Positions 1 to 9,089 are shown, counted from the first letter of the stretch. The stretch: DNA of 64,000 bases from Neotabrizicola shimadae (GCF_019623905.1 NZ_CP069370.1:1860001-1924000), one strand, 5' to 3'. The notes: generated from the letters alone by a model not told the origin. Translations and numbers: made by a program.

Positions 1-22
1 CGAAGAACGGCCTGGAGCGGGA

Positions 23-745
23 ATGAGGGCGGCGCTGGCTCTGGCGTTGAGCCTGTCGTCGCCGGCCATTGCAGAGGACATGCCGGACGGCTGGGTGCGG
101 CTGGACGAAGTGGCGCCGGGGATTGTTCAGGACATCCGCTATGCCCGCGCCTTCAACTTCACCGGAGCGCCGGTGCCGGGATACGGGGCGCCGGTCTGCG
201 TGCTGCGGCGCGAGGCGGCAGTCGCACTGACGCGGGTGGAGGCGCGGCTGCGGGCCGACGGGTTCCGCCTGACCGTGTTCGATTGCTATCGGCCCGCACG
301 GGCGGTTGCGGCGTTCATGGACTGGGTTGCGGCGGATGACCCACGGGACGAGGTGTACTTCCACCCCGACGTTGCCCGTGGCGCGCTGGTGGCCGAGGGC
401 TACATCGCGCGGCGGTCGTCGCATTCGGTTGGGCTGGCGGTGGATGTGGGGCTGGACCGGGCCGATGCGCCGGTCTCGCGGCCCGAGACGGCCGGCGTCG
501 CCCGGTGCGATGCCCCCTTTGCCGAGCGGCCCAGGGAGTCCATGCTGGACATGGGCACGGCCTTCGACTGCTTTTCGCCGCGTTCGGCCGCGGATGCCGC
601 GGTGTCGGCAGCGGCGCGGGCGCATCGGGCGCGACTGGCCGCAGCGATGGAGGCGGAAGGCTTTGCCGGATATGCCGCCGAATGGTGGCATTTCCGGCTG
701 ACCGGGCCAGAGGCCGGGGCGGCGATGGATTTTCCGCTGCGCTAG
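23..745 (+). CDS. VanX/DdpX-like D-alanyl-D-alanine dipeptidase (peptidase M15D)
   Basis: Predicted exported zinc dipeptidase that would cleave D-Ala-D-Ala or similar peptides in the periplasm. The first 17 residues form a signal peptide ending SPAIA. Family signatures are visible in order: the YRPARA segment near residue 92, SSHSVGLAVDVGL near 130-142 (SxHxxGxAxD zinc ligands) and EWWHF near 218 (catalytic Glu and third ligand His). The length of 240 aa fits the family. In bacteria without vancomycin resistance genes such enzymes usually recycle peptidoglycan dipeptide, and there is no VanH/VanA partner here, so resistance is not implied. The 3' end overlaps the convergent downstream gene by 4 bp. 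Confidence 0.88.
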   Translation: MRAALALALSLSSPAIAEDMPDGWVRLDEVAPGIVQDIRYARAFNFTGAPVPGYGAPVCVLRREAAVALTRVEARLRADGFRLTVFDCYRPARAVAAFMDWVAADDPRDEVYFHPDVARGALVAEGYIARRSSHSVGLAVDVGLDRADAPVSRPETAGVARCDAPFAERPRESMLDMGTAFDCFSPRSAADAAVSAAARAHRARLAAAMEAEGFAGYAAEWWHFRLTGPEAGAAMDFPLR

Positions 746-1851
746 CCCGAGGTGCCGGGGGCGAGGCGGTAAAGCGCGCCCTGCCCCACGGAAAGGAACC
801 AGATCGAGCCGTCCGGCGCCTCGGTCACGTCGCGGACGCGTTGGGTTTCGTCCGAGGACAGGCGTTCTTCGGCGAAGCCGGTGGCGGCGGGGGTGTCGGG
901 GTCGAGCCGGCCCAGGAAATCGCTGTTCAGACTGCCGAACAGGATGTCGCCTTTCCAGCCGGGGATCAGCTTGCCGGAATAGACCAGGAGGCCCGAGGGC
1001 GCGATGGAGGGGTCCCAGTAGTGGACCGGCTGTTCCATGCCGTCCTGAGCGGAACCGTTGCCGATGGTGTCGCCGTTGTAGTTCACGCCGTAGCTGATGA
1101 CGGGCCAGCCGTAGTTGCGCCCCTCTTCGATGCGGTTCAGCTCGTCCCCGCCTCTGGCGCCATGTTCCACGACCCAGAGCTGACCCTGGAGATCCAGCGT
1201 GGCGCCCTGAATGTTGCGGTGGCCCAGGCTGAAGACGCCGGGCCGCGCATCCGGGCGGGTGACGGCGGGCGCCCCCTCGCCGGTGAGCAGGATCACCTTG
1301 CCCTCGGCGCGCTGCGGATCCTGCGCCTGCAGGCCCATCGGCCCGGTGCCCCGGTCGCCGGTGGTCAGCGCGACGGTGCCATCCGGCATTTCAACGAGGC
1401 GCGCGCCGAAATGGCGGCCGCCGGGCATGGGATCGCCGGTGAAGACGGTGCGGAAGCCTTCGATCCGGGTGCCATCGTCGGACAGGCGGCCGAAGCCGGT
1501 GGCGGTGGCCGCTCCACCCTCGACAGGATTGGCGAAGCTGAGCCAGACGCGGCGGCTGTCCGCGAAGTCGCGTGGCACCAGAACATCGAGCAGGCCGCCC
1601 TGCCCTTCGGCGAAGACCTCGGGAAGCCCCCCGACCTCGGCCGCGGCGCCATCGCGCGAGAGAAGAAGGCGTCCGTCGCGTTCGGTGACAAGGACGCTGC
1701 CGTCAGGCAGGAAGGCCATGCCCCAGGGTTCGTTCAGGCCGGTGAGGACGGGCGTCACGGCGAGCGAGCCGGCGCTGGACGGGATGATGCCCTCGGCGGC
1801 GGCGGGCGAGGCGAGCAGGGCTGCGAGGGCGAGGATCGGGGCGGGTTTCAT
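742..1851 (-). CDS. PQQ-dependent soluble sugar dehydrogenase (YliI-like)
   Basis: Predicted periplasmic beta-propeller quinoprotein of the soluble aldose/glucose dehydrogenase family, oxidising sugars with PQQ. The ATG at 1851 is preceded by an AGGA motif and opens a 369-residue protein with a clear signal peptide ending ASPAAA. The mature part starts with the family segment LNEPWGMAFLPDGSVLVTER and contains the propeller motifs GHRNIQGATLD, VVEHGARGGDELN and GRNYGWPVISYG. The HGxxGGDE stretch contributes to the calcium/PQQ site in the family. No PQQ synthesis genes lie in the window, so cofactor supply cannot be judged. It converges on the dipeptidase gene with a 4-bp overlap. Confidence 0.9.
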   Translation of the reverse strand: MKPAPILALAALLASPAAAEGIIPSSAGSLAVTPVLTGLNEPWGMAFLPDGSVLVTERDGRLLLSRDGAAAEVGGLPEVFAEGQGGLLDVLVPRDFADSRRVWLSFANPVEGGAATATGFGRLSDDGTRIEGFRTVFTGDPMPGGRHFGARLVEMPDGTVALTTGDRGTGPMGLQAQDPQRAEGKVILLTGEGAPAVTRPDARPGVFSLGHRNIQGATLDLQGQLWVVEHGARGGDELNRIEEGRNYGWPVISYGVNYNGDTIGNGSAQDGMEQPVHYWDPSIAPSGLLVYSGKLIPGWKGDILFGSLNSDFLGRLDPDTPAATGFAEERLSSDETQRVRDVTEAPDGSIWFLSVGQGALYRLAPGTSG

Positions 1852-2014
1852 GCGGAGGTCCTTTCGCGTCTTCGCCACAGATAGGAAGGCCGCCGGACAG
1901 GGCCAATGACAGCTGCGCGAGCGAGGCGCGATAGGTGGGCGGTTCCCCGCTTCCCTTTTGCAAAGGCGCACTCTAGGGTCGCTTCAGGATTTCGATCCAA
2001 CATGGGAGACAAGA

Positions 2015-3199
2015 ATGAAGAAACTGCTCATGGCCTCGGCCGCCGTGGCGCTGTGCGCCGGTGCCGCTTCGGCCGAAGAGGTCAAGATTGGCGTTCTGAT
2101 CGGCTTCACCGGCCCGATTGAATCGCTGACGCCGGCGATGGCTGCGGCCTCGGAAATGGCGATGAAGGAAGTCTCGGATTCCGGCAAGTTCCTGGACGGC
2201 TCGACGGTCGTCTCGGTGCGCGGCGACTCGACCTGCGGCGACGCCGCGGCGGGCACGGCGGCGGCGGAACGCCTCGTGACGGCCGACAAGGTGCAGGGCA
2301 TCGTCGGCGGCGACTGCTCGGGCGTGACCGGTGCGGTGCTGCAGAACGTGGCGCGCCCGAACGGCATGGTCATGATCTCGCCCTCGGCCACCAGCCCGGC
2401 GCTGACCACGGCCGAAGACGACGGCCTGTTCTTCCGCACCGCGCCGTCGGATGCGCGCGAAGGCGAAGTGATGGCCGAGACGCTGACCGAGAAGGGCATC
2501 AAGTCGATCGCCCTGACCTACACCAACAACGACTACGGCAAGGGCCTGGCGGAATCGATCGCCAATGCCTTCATCGCCAAGGGCGGCACGGTGACGATCA
2601 ACGCCGCGCATGACGACGGCAAGGCCGACTACTCCTCGGAAGTGGCGGCGCTGGCGGCGGCGGGCGGCGACATCCTAGTTGTCGCGGGCTATCTGGACCA
2701 GGGCGGCAAGGGCATCATCCAGGCCTCGCTGGACACCGGCGCCTTCTCGACCTTCGGTCTGCCGGGCGGCATGATCGGCGACTCGCTGCCCACCGCCATC
2801 GGGCCGGGGCTGAACGGGTCCTGGGGCCAGATCGCGGGTTCGGATTCGGCCGGTGCGGCCAAGTTCGAGGAAATGATGAAGGCCGGCGGCTTCGACGGGA
2901 CCTCGGCCTATTCGCCGGAATCCTATGACGCCGCCGCGCTGATCCTCTTGGCGATGCAGGCGGCCAAGTCCACGGACCCGAAGGTCTACAAGGACAAGGT
3001 AATGGAACTGGCGAACGGCCCGGGCGAGAAGATCTATCCCGGCGACCTGGCCAAGGCGCTGGAGCTGATCGCGGCCGGCCAGCCCATCGACTATGAAGGC
3101 GCGACCGCCGTGACCCTGATCGGGCCGGGCGAAAGCGCCGGGCGCTATCGCCTGATCGAAGTGCAGGACGGCAAGAACGCCACGGTCGGCTGGAAGTGA
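2015..3199 (+). CDS. livK: ABC transporter periplasmic binding protein, branched-chain amino acid type
   Basis: Periplasmic solute receptor (Peripla_BP_6 fold) for the transporter encoded just downstream. The ATG at 2015 follows GGGAGACAAGA and starts a 394-residue protein with signal peptide ending GAASA. The mature N-terminus EEVKIGVLIGFTGPIE is typical of Leu/Ile/Val and amide receptors. The middle of the protein carries SPSATSPALT and TYTNNDYGKGLAES, the conserved ligand-binding and hinge regions. Ligand identity cannot be read: related proteins bind branched-chain amino acids, but also amides or aromatic acids. It is the first gene of a six-gene operon and is separated from the next gene by a strong hairpin. 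Confidence 0.9.
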   Translation: MKKLLMASAAVALCAGAASAEEVKIGVLIGFTGPIESLTPAMAAASEMAMKEVSDSGKFLDGSTVVSVRGDSTCGDAAAGTAAAERLVTADKVQGIVGGDCSGVTGAVLQNVARPNGMVMISPSATSPALTTAEDDGLFFRTAPSDAREGEVMAETLTEKGIKSIALTYTNNDYGKGLAESIANAFIAKGGTVTINAAHDDGKADYSSEVAALAAAGGDILVVAGYLDQGGKGIIQASLDTGAFSTFGLPGGMIGDSLPTAIGPGLNGSWGQIAGSDSAGAAKFEEMMKAGGFDGTSAYSPESYDAAALILLAMQAAKSTDPKVYKDKVMELANGPGEKIYPGDLAKALELIAAGQPIDYEGATAVTLIGPGESAGRYRLIEVQDGKNATVGWK

Positions 3200-3225
3200 T
3201 CCTGGCCTGAGACTTGACAGACAGG

Positions 3226-3253
3226 AACGGCCCGGGGCAAAGCCCGGGCCGTT
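3226..3253 (+). terminator. GC-rich hairpin between receptor and ATPase genes
   Basis: Perfect 11-bp inverted repeat AACGGCCCGGG / CCCGGGCCGTT with a 6-base loop, 26 bases after the receptor stop codon. No T-run follows, so it may be a partial terminator or an mRNA 3'-end stabiliser that raises receptor expression over the downstream transporter genes, rather than a full stop. The role is inference from position. Confidence 0.6.
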
Positions 3254-3310
3254 GCCACAAGGAAAGCCTGCCCGGCGGGAAACCGGAACGCGGCAGGCAT
3301 GGGGAGACGG

Positions 3311-4102
3311 ATGATCGTAGTCGAAGACCTGCACCGCCATTTCGGCGGTTTCCGGGCCGTTGATGGCGCGAGCCTGACGATCGGCACCGGAACGATCACC
3401 GGCCTGATCGGGCCAAACGGCGCGGGCAAGACCACGCTCTTCAACGTCATCGCTGGACGCCTGCCGCCGACCTCGGGCCGGGTGGCCATGGACGGCGAGG
3501 ACATCACGGGCCTTCCCCCGCACGAGTTGTTCGGCAAGGGCCTTTTGCGCACCTTCCAGATCGCGCATGAATTCGGGTCGATGACGGTGCGCGAGAATCT
3601 GATGATGGTGCCGCCGCGCCAGTCGGGCGAGACGCTGTGGAACGCATGGTTCCGCCGCGGCAAGGTGGCGGCGGAGGAGCGGGCGCTGCGGGCCAAGGCC
3701 GACGAGGTGCTGGAGTTCCTGACCATCAGCCACCTGGCCGACCAGAAGGCCAGCCAGATTTCGGGCGGGCAGAAGAAGCTTCTGGAACTGGGCAGGACGA
3801 TGATGGTGGATGCCAAGATCGTCTTTCTGGACGAGGTGGGCGCCGGGGTGAACCGGACGCTTCTGAACACCATCGGCGATGCCATCGTGCGGCTGAACAA
3901 GGAACGCGGTTACACCTTCTGCGTGATCGAGCACGACATGGATTTCATCGCCCGCCTGTGCAACCCGGTGATCTGCATGGCCGAAGGCAAGGTGCTGGCG
4001 GAAGGCACGGTGGACGAGGTCAAGAACGACGAGCGGGTGATCGAGGCCTATCTGGGCCGCGGCCTGAAGAACAAGATCAAGGAGGAGGCCGCGCATGGCT
4101 GA
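3311..4102 (+). CDS. livG: Branched-chain amino acid type ABC transporter ATPase 1
   Basis: Cytoplasmic ATP-hydrolysing subunit of the Liv-type importer. It has Walker A GPNGAGKT near residue 35, signature ISGGQKK near 150 and Walker B IVFLDEVGAGVN. The Walker B continues DEV rather than the usual DEP, a change seen in some LivG proteins. The segment ENLMMV and the C-terminal EHDMDFI with AEGKVLAEG are typical of LivG. An in-frame ATG lies 12 bases upstream (3299), but the GGGGAGA motif immediately before 3311 favours the later start, giving 263 aa. The gene overlaps livF by 8 bases (ATGGCTGA), indicating translational coupling. Confidence 0.92.
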   Translation: MIVVEDLHRHFGGFRAVDGASLTIGTGTITGLIGPNGAGKTTLFNVIAGRLPPTSGRVAMDGEDITGLPPHELFGKGLLRTFQIAHEFGSMTVRENLMMVPPRQSGETLWNAWFRRGKVAAEERALRAKADEVLEFLTISHLADQKASQISGGQKKLLELGRTMMVDAKIVFLDEVGAGVNRTLLNTIGDAIVRLNKERGYTFCVIEHDMDFIARLCNPVICMAEGKVLAEGTVDEVKNDERVIEAYLGRGLKNKIKEEAAHG

Positions 4103-4808
4103 ACCCTTCCTGATCGGCGAAGGCATGACCGGCGGCTATGGCAGCGGCGCGGACATCCTGCATGGCTGCACTCTGGCGGTGGACCCCGGCCAGATCGCGG
4201 TGATCGTGGGGCCGAACGGCGCAGGCAAGTCCACGGCGATGAAGGCGGTCTTCGGGATGCTGAAGCTGCGCAAGGGCCATGTGAGGCTGGCGGGCGAGGA
4301 CATCACCGCCCTGTCGCCCCAGGCCCGCGTGGCAAAGGGCATGGGCTTCGTACCGCAGACGCACAACATCTTCACCTCGATGACCGTCGAGGAGAACCTG
4401 GAGATGGGCGCCTTCCTGCGGAAGGACGACATCAAGGGCACGATGGAGCAGGTCTATGACCTGTTCCCGATCCTGAAACAGAAGAGACGCCAGCCCGCCG
4501 GCGAGTTGTCGGGCGGGCAGCGCCAGCAGGTGGCCGTGGGCCGCGCGCTGATGACCCAGCCCAAAGTGCTGATGCTGGACGAGCCGACGGCGGGCGTTTC
4601 GCCCATCGTGATGGACGAGCTGTTCGACCGCATCATCGAGGTGGCGCGGACCGGCATCTCGATCCTCATGGTCGAGCAGAATGCCCGGCAGGCGCTTGAA
4701 ATTGCCGACCGCGGCTATGTGCTGGTGCAGGGAGCCAACCGTTTCACCGATACCGGCGCGGCGCTGCTGGCGGACCCGGAAGTCCGCCGCAGTTTCCTGG
4801 GAGGCTGA
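4095..4808 (+). CDS. livF: Branched-chain amino acid type ABC transporter ATPase 2
   Basis: Second ATPase of the Liv-type importer, which would pair with LivG. Walker A is GPNGAGKST near residue 40, the signature motif is ELSGGQRQQVAVGRAL, and Walker B is VLMLDEPTAGVSP. The C-terminal part has VEQNARQALEIADRGYVL, the usual LivF H-loop region with Gln-Asn in place of His. The length of 237 aa is normal. The start overlaps the end of livG. Its stop is followed after 3 bases by the small exported-protein gene, so transcription evidently continues through that gene to the permeases. Confidence 0.93.
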   Translation: MAEPFLIGEGMTGGYGSGADILHGCTLAVDPGQIAVIVGPNGAGKSTAMKAVFGMLKLRKGHVRLAGEDITALSPQARVAKGMGFVPQTHNIFTSMTVEENLEMGAFLRKDDIKGTMEQVYDLFPILKQKRRQPAGELSGGQRQQVAVGRALMTQPKVLMLDEPTAGVSPIVMDELFDRIIEVARTGISILMVEQNARQALEIADRGYVLVQGANRFTDTGAALLADPEVRRSFLGG

Positions 4809-4811
4809 CCG

Positions 4812-5189
4812 ATGCGTGTTCCTTTCGGCCTTCCGCTGGTGCTTGCCCTCGTGCCGTCTTTGCCCGCCTTTGCTGCCCCCCCTGCCCTGACCTGTCAGGC
4901 AGATGTGGTTTGCATTGCGGGCGGCGACTGCAACGCGCTTGGTGTGGAAGTGGAGCTTGATCCCGAAGGCGCGGGCTACCGCGCCACACTGGATGCGGGC
5001 GCCGATGTGCTGTTGTCGCCGCTTGGCTCGGCCACGGGCGGGATCGTGCATTTCAACGCCGTCTCGGAGGACGGTGTGGCGGTGATCCTTTCGATCTATG
5101 TCGATGGGCGCTTTGCCATGACCGTGCAGCAGGACCTGAACGGCCCCAATGTCGAGACGACGTTCGGCAACTGCAAGCCGAGGAGCTGA
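4812..5189 (+). CDS. Small exported protein inside the liv operon, function unknown
   Basis: A 125-residue protein with a convincing signal peptide (hydrophobic PLVLALVPSLPAFA, cleavage after AFA). The mature domain is about 105 residues and contains four Cys: TCQADVVC, GGDC near the N-terminus and GNCKP at the C-terminus. These suggest disulfides in the periplasm. No family is recognised. It lies 3 bases after livF and 3 bases before livH, so it is co-transcribed with the transporter. A role in folding, ligand delivery or envelope adaptation is possible but purely contextual. Standard Liv operons lack such a gene at this position. Confidence 0.75.
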   Translation: MRVPFGLPLVLALVPSLPAFAAPPALTCQADVVCIAGGDCNALGVEVELDPEGAGYRATLDAGADVLLSPLGSATGGIVHFNAVSEDGVAVILSIYVDGRFAMTVQQDLNGPNVETTFGNCKPRS

Positions 5190-5192
5190 ACC

Positions 5193-6203
5193 ATGGATTT
5201 TCTGAATGCCCTGGTGGCCTTCCTCAACTTCGTCTTCGTGCCGGCGGTGGCCTATGGCGCGCAGCTGGCGCTTGGCGCGCTTGGCGTGACGCTGATCTAT
5301 TCGATCCTGCGCTTTTCCAACTTTGCGCATGGCGACACGATGGCCTTCGGGACCATGGCCACGATCCTGTTCACCTGGTGGTTCCAGTCGATGGGCTGGC
5401 ATTTCGGCCCCTTGCCCACCGCGCTGCTGGCGCTGCCCTTCGGGATCGTCGTGACCTGCGCTCTGGTTCTGGGTACGGACCGCATGGTCTATGCCTATTA
5501 CCGCCGGACCAAGGCGCCACCGGTGATCCTGGTGATCGTGTCGATGGGCGTGATGTTCATCATGAACGCGCTGACGCGGTTCATCATCGGCGTTGGCGAG
5601 CAGAACTTTGCAGATGGGGGTCGGTTCCTGATTTCGGCCGGGGACTTCAAGGCAGCGACGGGGCTGGCCGAAGGGCTGGCGATCAAGTCCACCCAGGCAA
5701 TCACCGTGGTGGTGGCGCTGATCTGCGTGGGCCTTCTGTTCTGGTTCCTGCAAAAGACACGTGCTGGCAAGTCGATGCGGGCCTATTCCGACAACGAGGA
5801 TCTGGCGCTTCTTTCCGGCATCAACCCGGACAGGGTGGTTCAGATCACCTGGATCATCGCTGCCACGCTCGCCACCATTGCTGGGGTGCTGTACGGGCTG
5901 GACAAGAGCTTCAAGCCCTTCACCTATTTCCAGCTTCTGCTGCCGATCTTCGCGGCGGCCATCGTGGGCGGGCTGGGATCGCCCATCGGTGCCATCGTTG
6001 GCGGGTTCCTGATCGCCTTCTCGGAGATCATGGTCACCTATGCCTGGAAGAAGGTCCTGGGTTACCTGGTGCCGGCGGACATGGCGCCTGACGGGCTCGT
6101 GCAGCTGATGTCCACCGACTACAAGCTGGCGGTCAGCTTCGCGATCCTGATCATCGTGCTGCTGTTCATGCCGACCGGGCTTTTCAAGGGGAAATCGGTA
6201 TGA
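5193..6203 (+). CDS. livH: Branched-chain amino acid type ABC transporter permease 1
   Basis: Inner-membrane permease subunit with about eight to nine hydrophobic segments over 336 aa. Family signatures include LALGALGVTLIYSILRFSNF and the FAHGDTMAFG segment near residue 45, then RMVYAYYRRTKAPPVILVIV. The conserved cytoplasmic loop for ATPase contact, KTRAGKSMRAYSDNEDLA, is near residue 190, followed by SGINPDRVVQITW. The glycine-rich IVGGLGSPIGAIVGG motif near residue 260 is characteristic of LivH. It overlaps livM by 4 bases (ATGA), so the permease pair is coupled. The slightly large length suggests a loop insertion around residues 130-155. Confidence 0.92.
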   Translation: MDFLNALVAFLNFVFVPAVAYGAQLALGALGVTLIYSILRFSNFAHGDTMAFGTMATILFTWWFQSMGWHFGPLPTALLALPFGIVVTCALVLGTDRMVYAYYRRTKAPPVILVIVSMGVMFIMNALTRFIIGVGEQNFADGGRFLISAGDFKAATGLAEGLAIKSTQAITVVVALICVGLLFWFLQKTRAGKSMRAYSDNEDLALLSGINPDRVVQITWIIAATLATIAGVLYGLDKSFKPFTYFQLLLPIFAAAIVGGLGSPIGAIVGGFLIAFSEIMVTYAWKKVLGYLVPADMAPDGLVQLMSTDYKLAVSFAILIIVLLFMPTGLFKGKSV

Positions 6204-7504
6204 CCCGTTATCGCACACCCCTGCTGTTCGCGGCGGTCGCTCTGCTGTTCCTGCTGACGGGGATGTACCAGAGCTGGAACCTGGCACTGAACATCCTGAC
6301 CATGGCGCTGATCTCGTCGATCATGGCTTTGGGGGTGAACATGCAGTGGGGCTATGCCGGGCTGTTCAACACCGGCGTCATGGGCTTTGTGGCCCTCGGC
6401 GGGTTGGCGGTTGTCATCATGTCATCGGCCCCCATTCCTGAGGCCTGGGCCGCCGGCGGGCCGCGGCTGCTGGCGGGGCTGCTGACCGGGGCGGTGACGA
6501 TTGCCGTGGCGATCTTCGCCTGGGGGCGGTTGCCCAAGGGCCGGATGCGCAACGTGGTGATGGCCCTGCTGCTGGTGGGCGGCTTCGTGCTGTATCGCGG
6601 GGTCTTCGACCCGGCAGTGACGGCGGTGGAAGCCTTCAACCCGGCGACGGCCGGCAACATCGGCGGCTTTGGCTTGCCGTCGCTGGTGGCCTGGCCGGTG
6701 GGGGCGCTGTTTGCCGCCATCGCCGCATGGGCAATCGGCAAGACGGCGCTTGGCCTGCGGTCGGATTACCTGGCCATTGCCACGCTTGGCATTGCCGAGA
6801 TCATCATCGCGGTGATGCGCAACGAAGACTGGCTGGCGCGCGGGGTGAAGAACATCATCAACCTGCCGCGGCCCTGGCCTGTGCCCTATGAGGTGGAGCT
6901 TCAGAAGGACCCCGGCTTCCTGGGATGGGTGGCGAACTGGGGTTTCGATCCGGCGACCGCTTCGTCCATCGTCGTGAAGCTGATCTACATCGGGCTGTTC
7001 GGCCTGGTGCTGGCCGGGCTGATCTGGATGTCGGAGATGGCGCTGAAGAGCCCCTGGGGCCGCATGATGCGCGCCATCCGCGACAACGAGGTTTCGGCCG
7101 AGGCGATGGGCAAGGACGTGACCCGGCGCCATCTGCAGATCTTCATCCTGGGCTCGGCGGCGCTTGGGCTGGCCGGGGCCATGCTGACCTCGATGGAGGG
7201 GCAGCTGACGCCCAACAGCTATATCCCGTTGCGGTTCACCTTCCTGGTCTGGGTCATGGTGATCGTGGGCGGATCGGGCAACAACTGGGGCTCGGTTCTG
7301 GGCGGTTTCCTGATCTGGTGGCTGTGGGTCATGGTCGAGCCGATGGGCCAGTGGCTGATTGGCGCGGTGACGGCGGGGATGCCGGACGGGGCGCTGAAGG
7401 CGCATCTGCTGGAATCGGCCGCGCACATGCGGTTCATGACCATGGGGATCGTGCTGCTTCTGGTTCTGCGGTTCAGTCCGCGGGGGCTGATCCCGGAGAA
7501 ATGA
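6200..7504 (+). CDS. livM: Branched-chain amino acid type ABC transporter permease 2
   Basis: Second permease of the importer, 434 aa with roughly ten membrane segments. Recognisable segments are GVNMQWGYAGLFNTGVMGF near residue 45, LRSDYLAIATLGIAEII near 185 and the cytoplasmic coupling loop SPWGRMMRAIRDNEVSAEAM near 290. VGGSGNNWGSVLGG follows near 355, and the protein ends FSPRGLIPEK, the usual LivM terminus. An insertion of about 60 residues after the fourth helix makes it longer than the E. coli type, as is common in alphaproteobacteria. It is the last gene of the operon, and its final 32 bases overlap the end of the convergent glycosyltransferase gene. Confidence 0.92.
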   Translation: MTRYRTPLLFAAVALLFLLTGMYQSWNLALNILTMALISSIMALGVNMQWGYAGLFNTGVMGFVALGGLAVVIMSSAPIPEAWAAGGPRLLAGLLTGAVTIAVAIFAWGRLPKGRMRNVVMALLLVGGFVLYRGVFDPAVTAVEAFNPATAGNIGGFGLPSLVAWPVGALFAAIAAWAIGKTALGLRSDYLAIATLGIAEIIIAVMRNEDWLARGVKNIINLPRPWPVPYEVELQKDPGFLGWVANWGFDPATASSIVVKLIYIGLFGLVLAGLIWMSEMALKSPWGRMMRAIRDNEVSAEAMGKDVTRRHLQIFILGSAALGLAGAMLTSMEGQLTPNSYIPLRFTFLVWVMVIVGGSGNNWGSVLGGFLIWWLWVMVEPMGQWLIGAVTAGMPDGALKAHLLESAAHMRFMTMGIVLLLVLRFSPRGLIPEK

Positions 7505-9089
7505 GCGTGGGGGCTGGCCAGAAGCCCCAGAGCCGATCCTCGAACGGAAGGACGCTTGCCGGTTCGACATCGGCCGGCGGAGCGAGGATGGGGGCGATGA
7601 CCGTGCCCTCCGGGTGGGCGGCAAGCCAGCTTGCCAAGGGCGCCGGATCGGTGAAGACCGCAAGCGGCGCGGTCAGACGGCCGGCATAGTTGAACTCGGC
7701 CTGGTAGTCGCCCTTCCAGATGGCAAGTCCCCCGGCCTCTGCGGACTTGAGGCGCTCGCCCATGGGGGTGGGATCGAGCCGGTCGCCGATGCCCGAGGCC
7801 GACAGGATCAGCGTGGCGACCAGAGCCGTGCCGATGCCGGCAATGGCATGGCCCGTGGGGAGCGGCAGGCGGAAGGCGGCGGCGGCAAGCGCGAGGAAGG
7901 CCAGCGTTCCCAGCAGGAGCACCCAGAGGGGGCCGATGGCGCCTTCCATGCCCTTGACCGGGACCAGACCGAAACTGGCCGCAAGGGCAACCAGCGCGAA
8001 GATCAGGGGTAGCAGGAAGGCTAAGACGATCGAGCGCTGCCCGGCTGGCAAAGCACGGCCGGCGAGGATGGCGAAGGCAGGCAGCTCGGGCAGCAGATAG
8101 TGAAGCTGCTTGCCGCCGATCAGCGAGAACAGCACGAAGGCCGAGACCGCCCAAATCGCCAGCATCCGCCCTGCCCCGTCGGCACGCACGGCCGCGGGGA
8201 TACCGCGCCAGATGGCGAAGGACCAACCGAAGGGAAAGATCAGGGCCGGCAGCACCGCGGCCAGATACCAGACCGGGCGACCGTGGCCCATGTTGCCCGC
8301 CATGCGGTCGGCGGATTGGTCCCAAAGGAGTTCCCGCAAGAAGCTGGCATCCGCCCCAAGCACCAGCGGCACAAGCCAGATGGCGACCAACAACAGACCG
8401 ATGCCGAGGGCGACCGCCAGACCGCGGATCGCGTCGCGCAGCGTGGGCGGTGTTACGCCCCACAAGCGCACGGTCAGCAGCACCGGGATCAGATGCAGGA
8501 AGATCACGGGGCCCTTGGTCAGGACACCGAAACCGAAGGCGAGCCCAAGGACCAGCCAGGGCCCCGCCCCGCGCTGCCCCTGGCCCACGCGCCAGATGGC
8601 GCCGATGCCAAGCAGAACCCAGATGGTCAGCAGCGCATCGAACATCGTCGCGCCACCGTAGAGGAGAAAGCCCGTCGTGCCGGCCAGCACGGCCATCGCG
8701 GCCAGCGGCAGGCCGCGGTCGGCCGGGGCGATGCGGTGGGCCAGAAGCCCGGTCAGGCCGATGACGGCGATGGCCGCCAGCGGCCCGACCAGCCGCGCGG
8801 CATAGGCAGATGGGCCGGTGAAGGACCAGATCAGGTTGATGAGCCAGAACAGGAGCGGCGGCTTGTGGCTGTAGGGGGCGCCGTTCATCGTGAGATGAAA
8901 GGGATCGCCGGAAAGCCTCATCTCCCACGCAACGGAAAGATAGCGGGTTTCGTCCACCGGAAGGAAAGGGCGGAGCGCCGGGATCGCCAGCAGCAGAAGC
9001 ATCGCGGCGATGACGATGGCAAGACTGGTGGACGGGGTGGAACTGATCACCGGGGGGGCGGAAGGGCGGGAATCGGACGGCATGTGCAT
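7473..9089 (-). CDS. ArnT/PMT-like membrane glycosyltransferase
   Basis: Polytopic GT-C fold glycosyltransferase (dolichyl-phosphate-mannose mannosyltransferase/ArnT family), 538 aa with about twelve hydrophobic helices. After the first helix it shows LPVDETRYLSVAWEM, carrying the acidic residues expected in the first periplasmic loop. MNGAPYSHKPPLLFWLINL follows, the K-P-P signature typical of ArnT-like enzymes. The C-terminal 130 residues form a soluble domain. It probably transfers a lipid-linked sugar to lipid A or another envelope acceptor, but neither donor nor acceptor can be read. A second in-frame ATG at 9083 is an alternative start. It is monocistronic and convergent with livM. Confidence 0.82.
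   Translation of the reverse strand: MHMPSDSRPSAPPVISSTPSTSLAIVIAAMLLLLAIPALRPFLPVDETRYLSVAWEMRLSGDPFHLTMNGAPYSHKPPLLFWLINLIWSFTGPSAYAARLVGPLAAIAVIGLTGLLAHRIAPADRGLPLAAMAVLAGTTGFLLYGGATMFDALLTIWVLLGIGAIWRVGQGQRGAGPWLVLGLAFGFGVLTKGPVIFLHLIPVLLTVRLWGVTPPTLRDAIRGLAVALGIGLLLVAIWLVPLVLGADASFLRELLWDQSADRMAGNMGHGRPVWYLAAVLPALIFPFGWSFAIWRGIPAAVRADGAGRMLAIWAVSAFVLFSLIGGKQLHYLLPELPAFAILAGRALPAGQRSIVLAFLLPLIFALVALAASFGLVPVKGMEGAIGPLWVLLLGTLAFLALAAAAFRLPLPTGHAIAGIGTALVATLILSASGIGDRLDPTPMGERLKSAEAGGLAIWKGDYQAEFNYAGRLTAPLAVFTDPAPLASWLAAHPEGTVIAPILAPPADVEPASVLPFEDRLWGFWPAPTLISPGSAPAD

Noticed and set aside
23-745. Vancomycin resistance gene
   Set aside because: The VanX-like motifs are real, but VanH, VanA and regulators are absent; exported homologues are common in peptidoglycan recycling.
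505-1909. Long open frames on the plus strand across the sugar dehydrogenase
   Set aside because: They are antisense shadows caused by high GC; composition is Arg/Gly-rich and no family is recognisable, while the minus-strand gene is clear.
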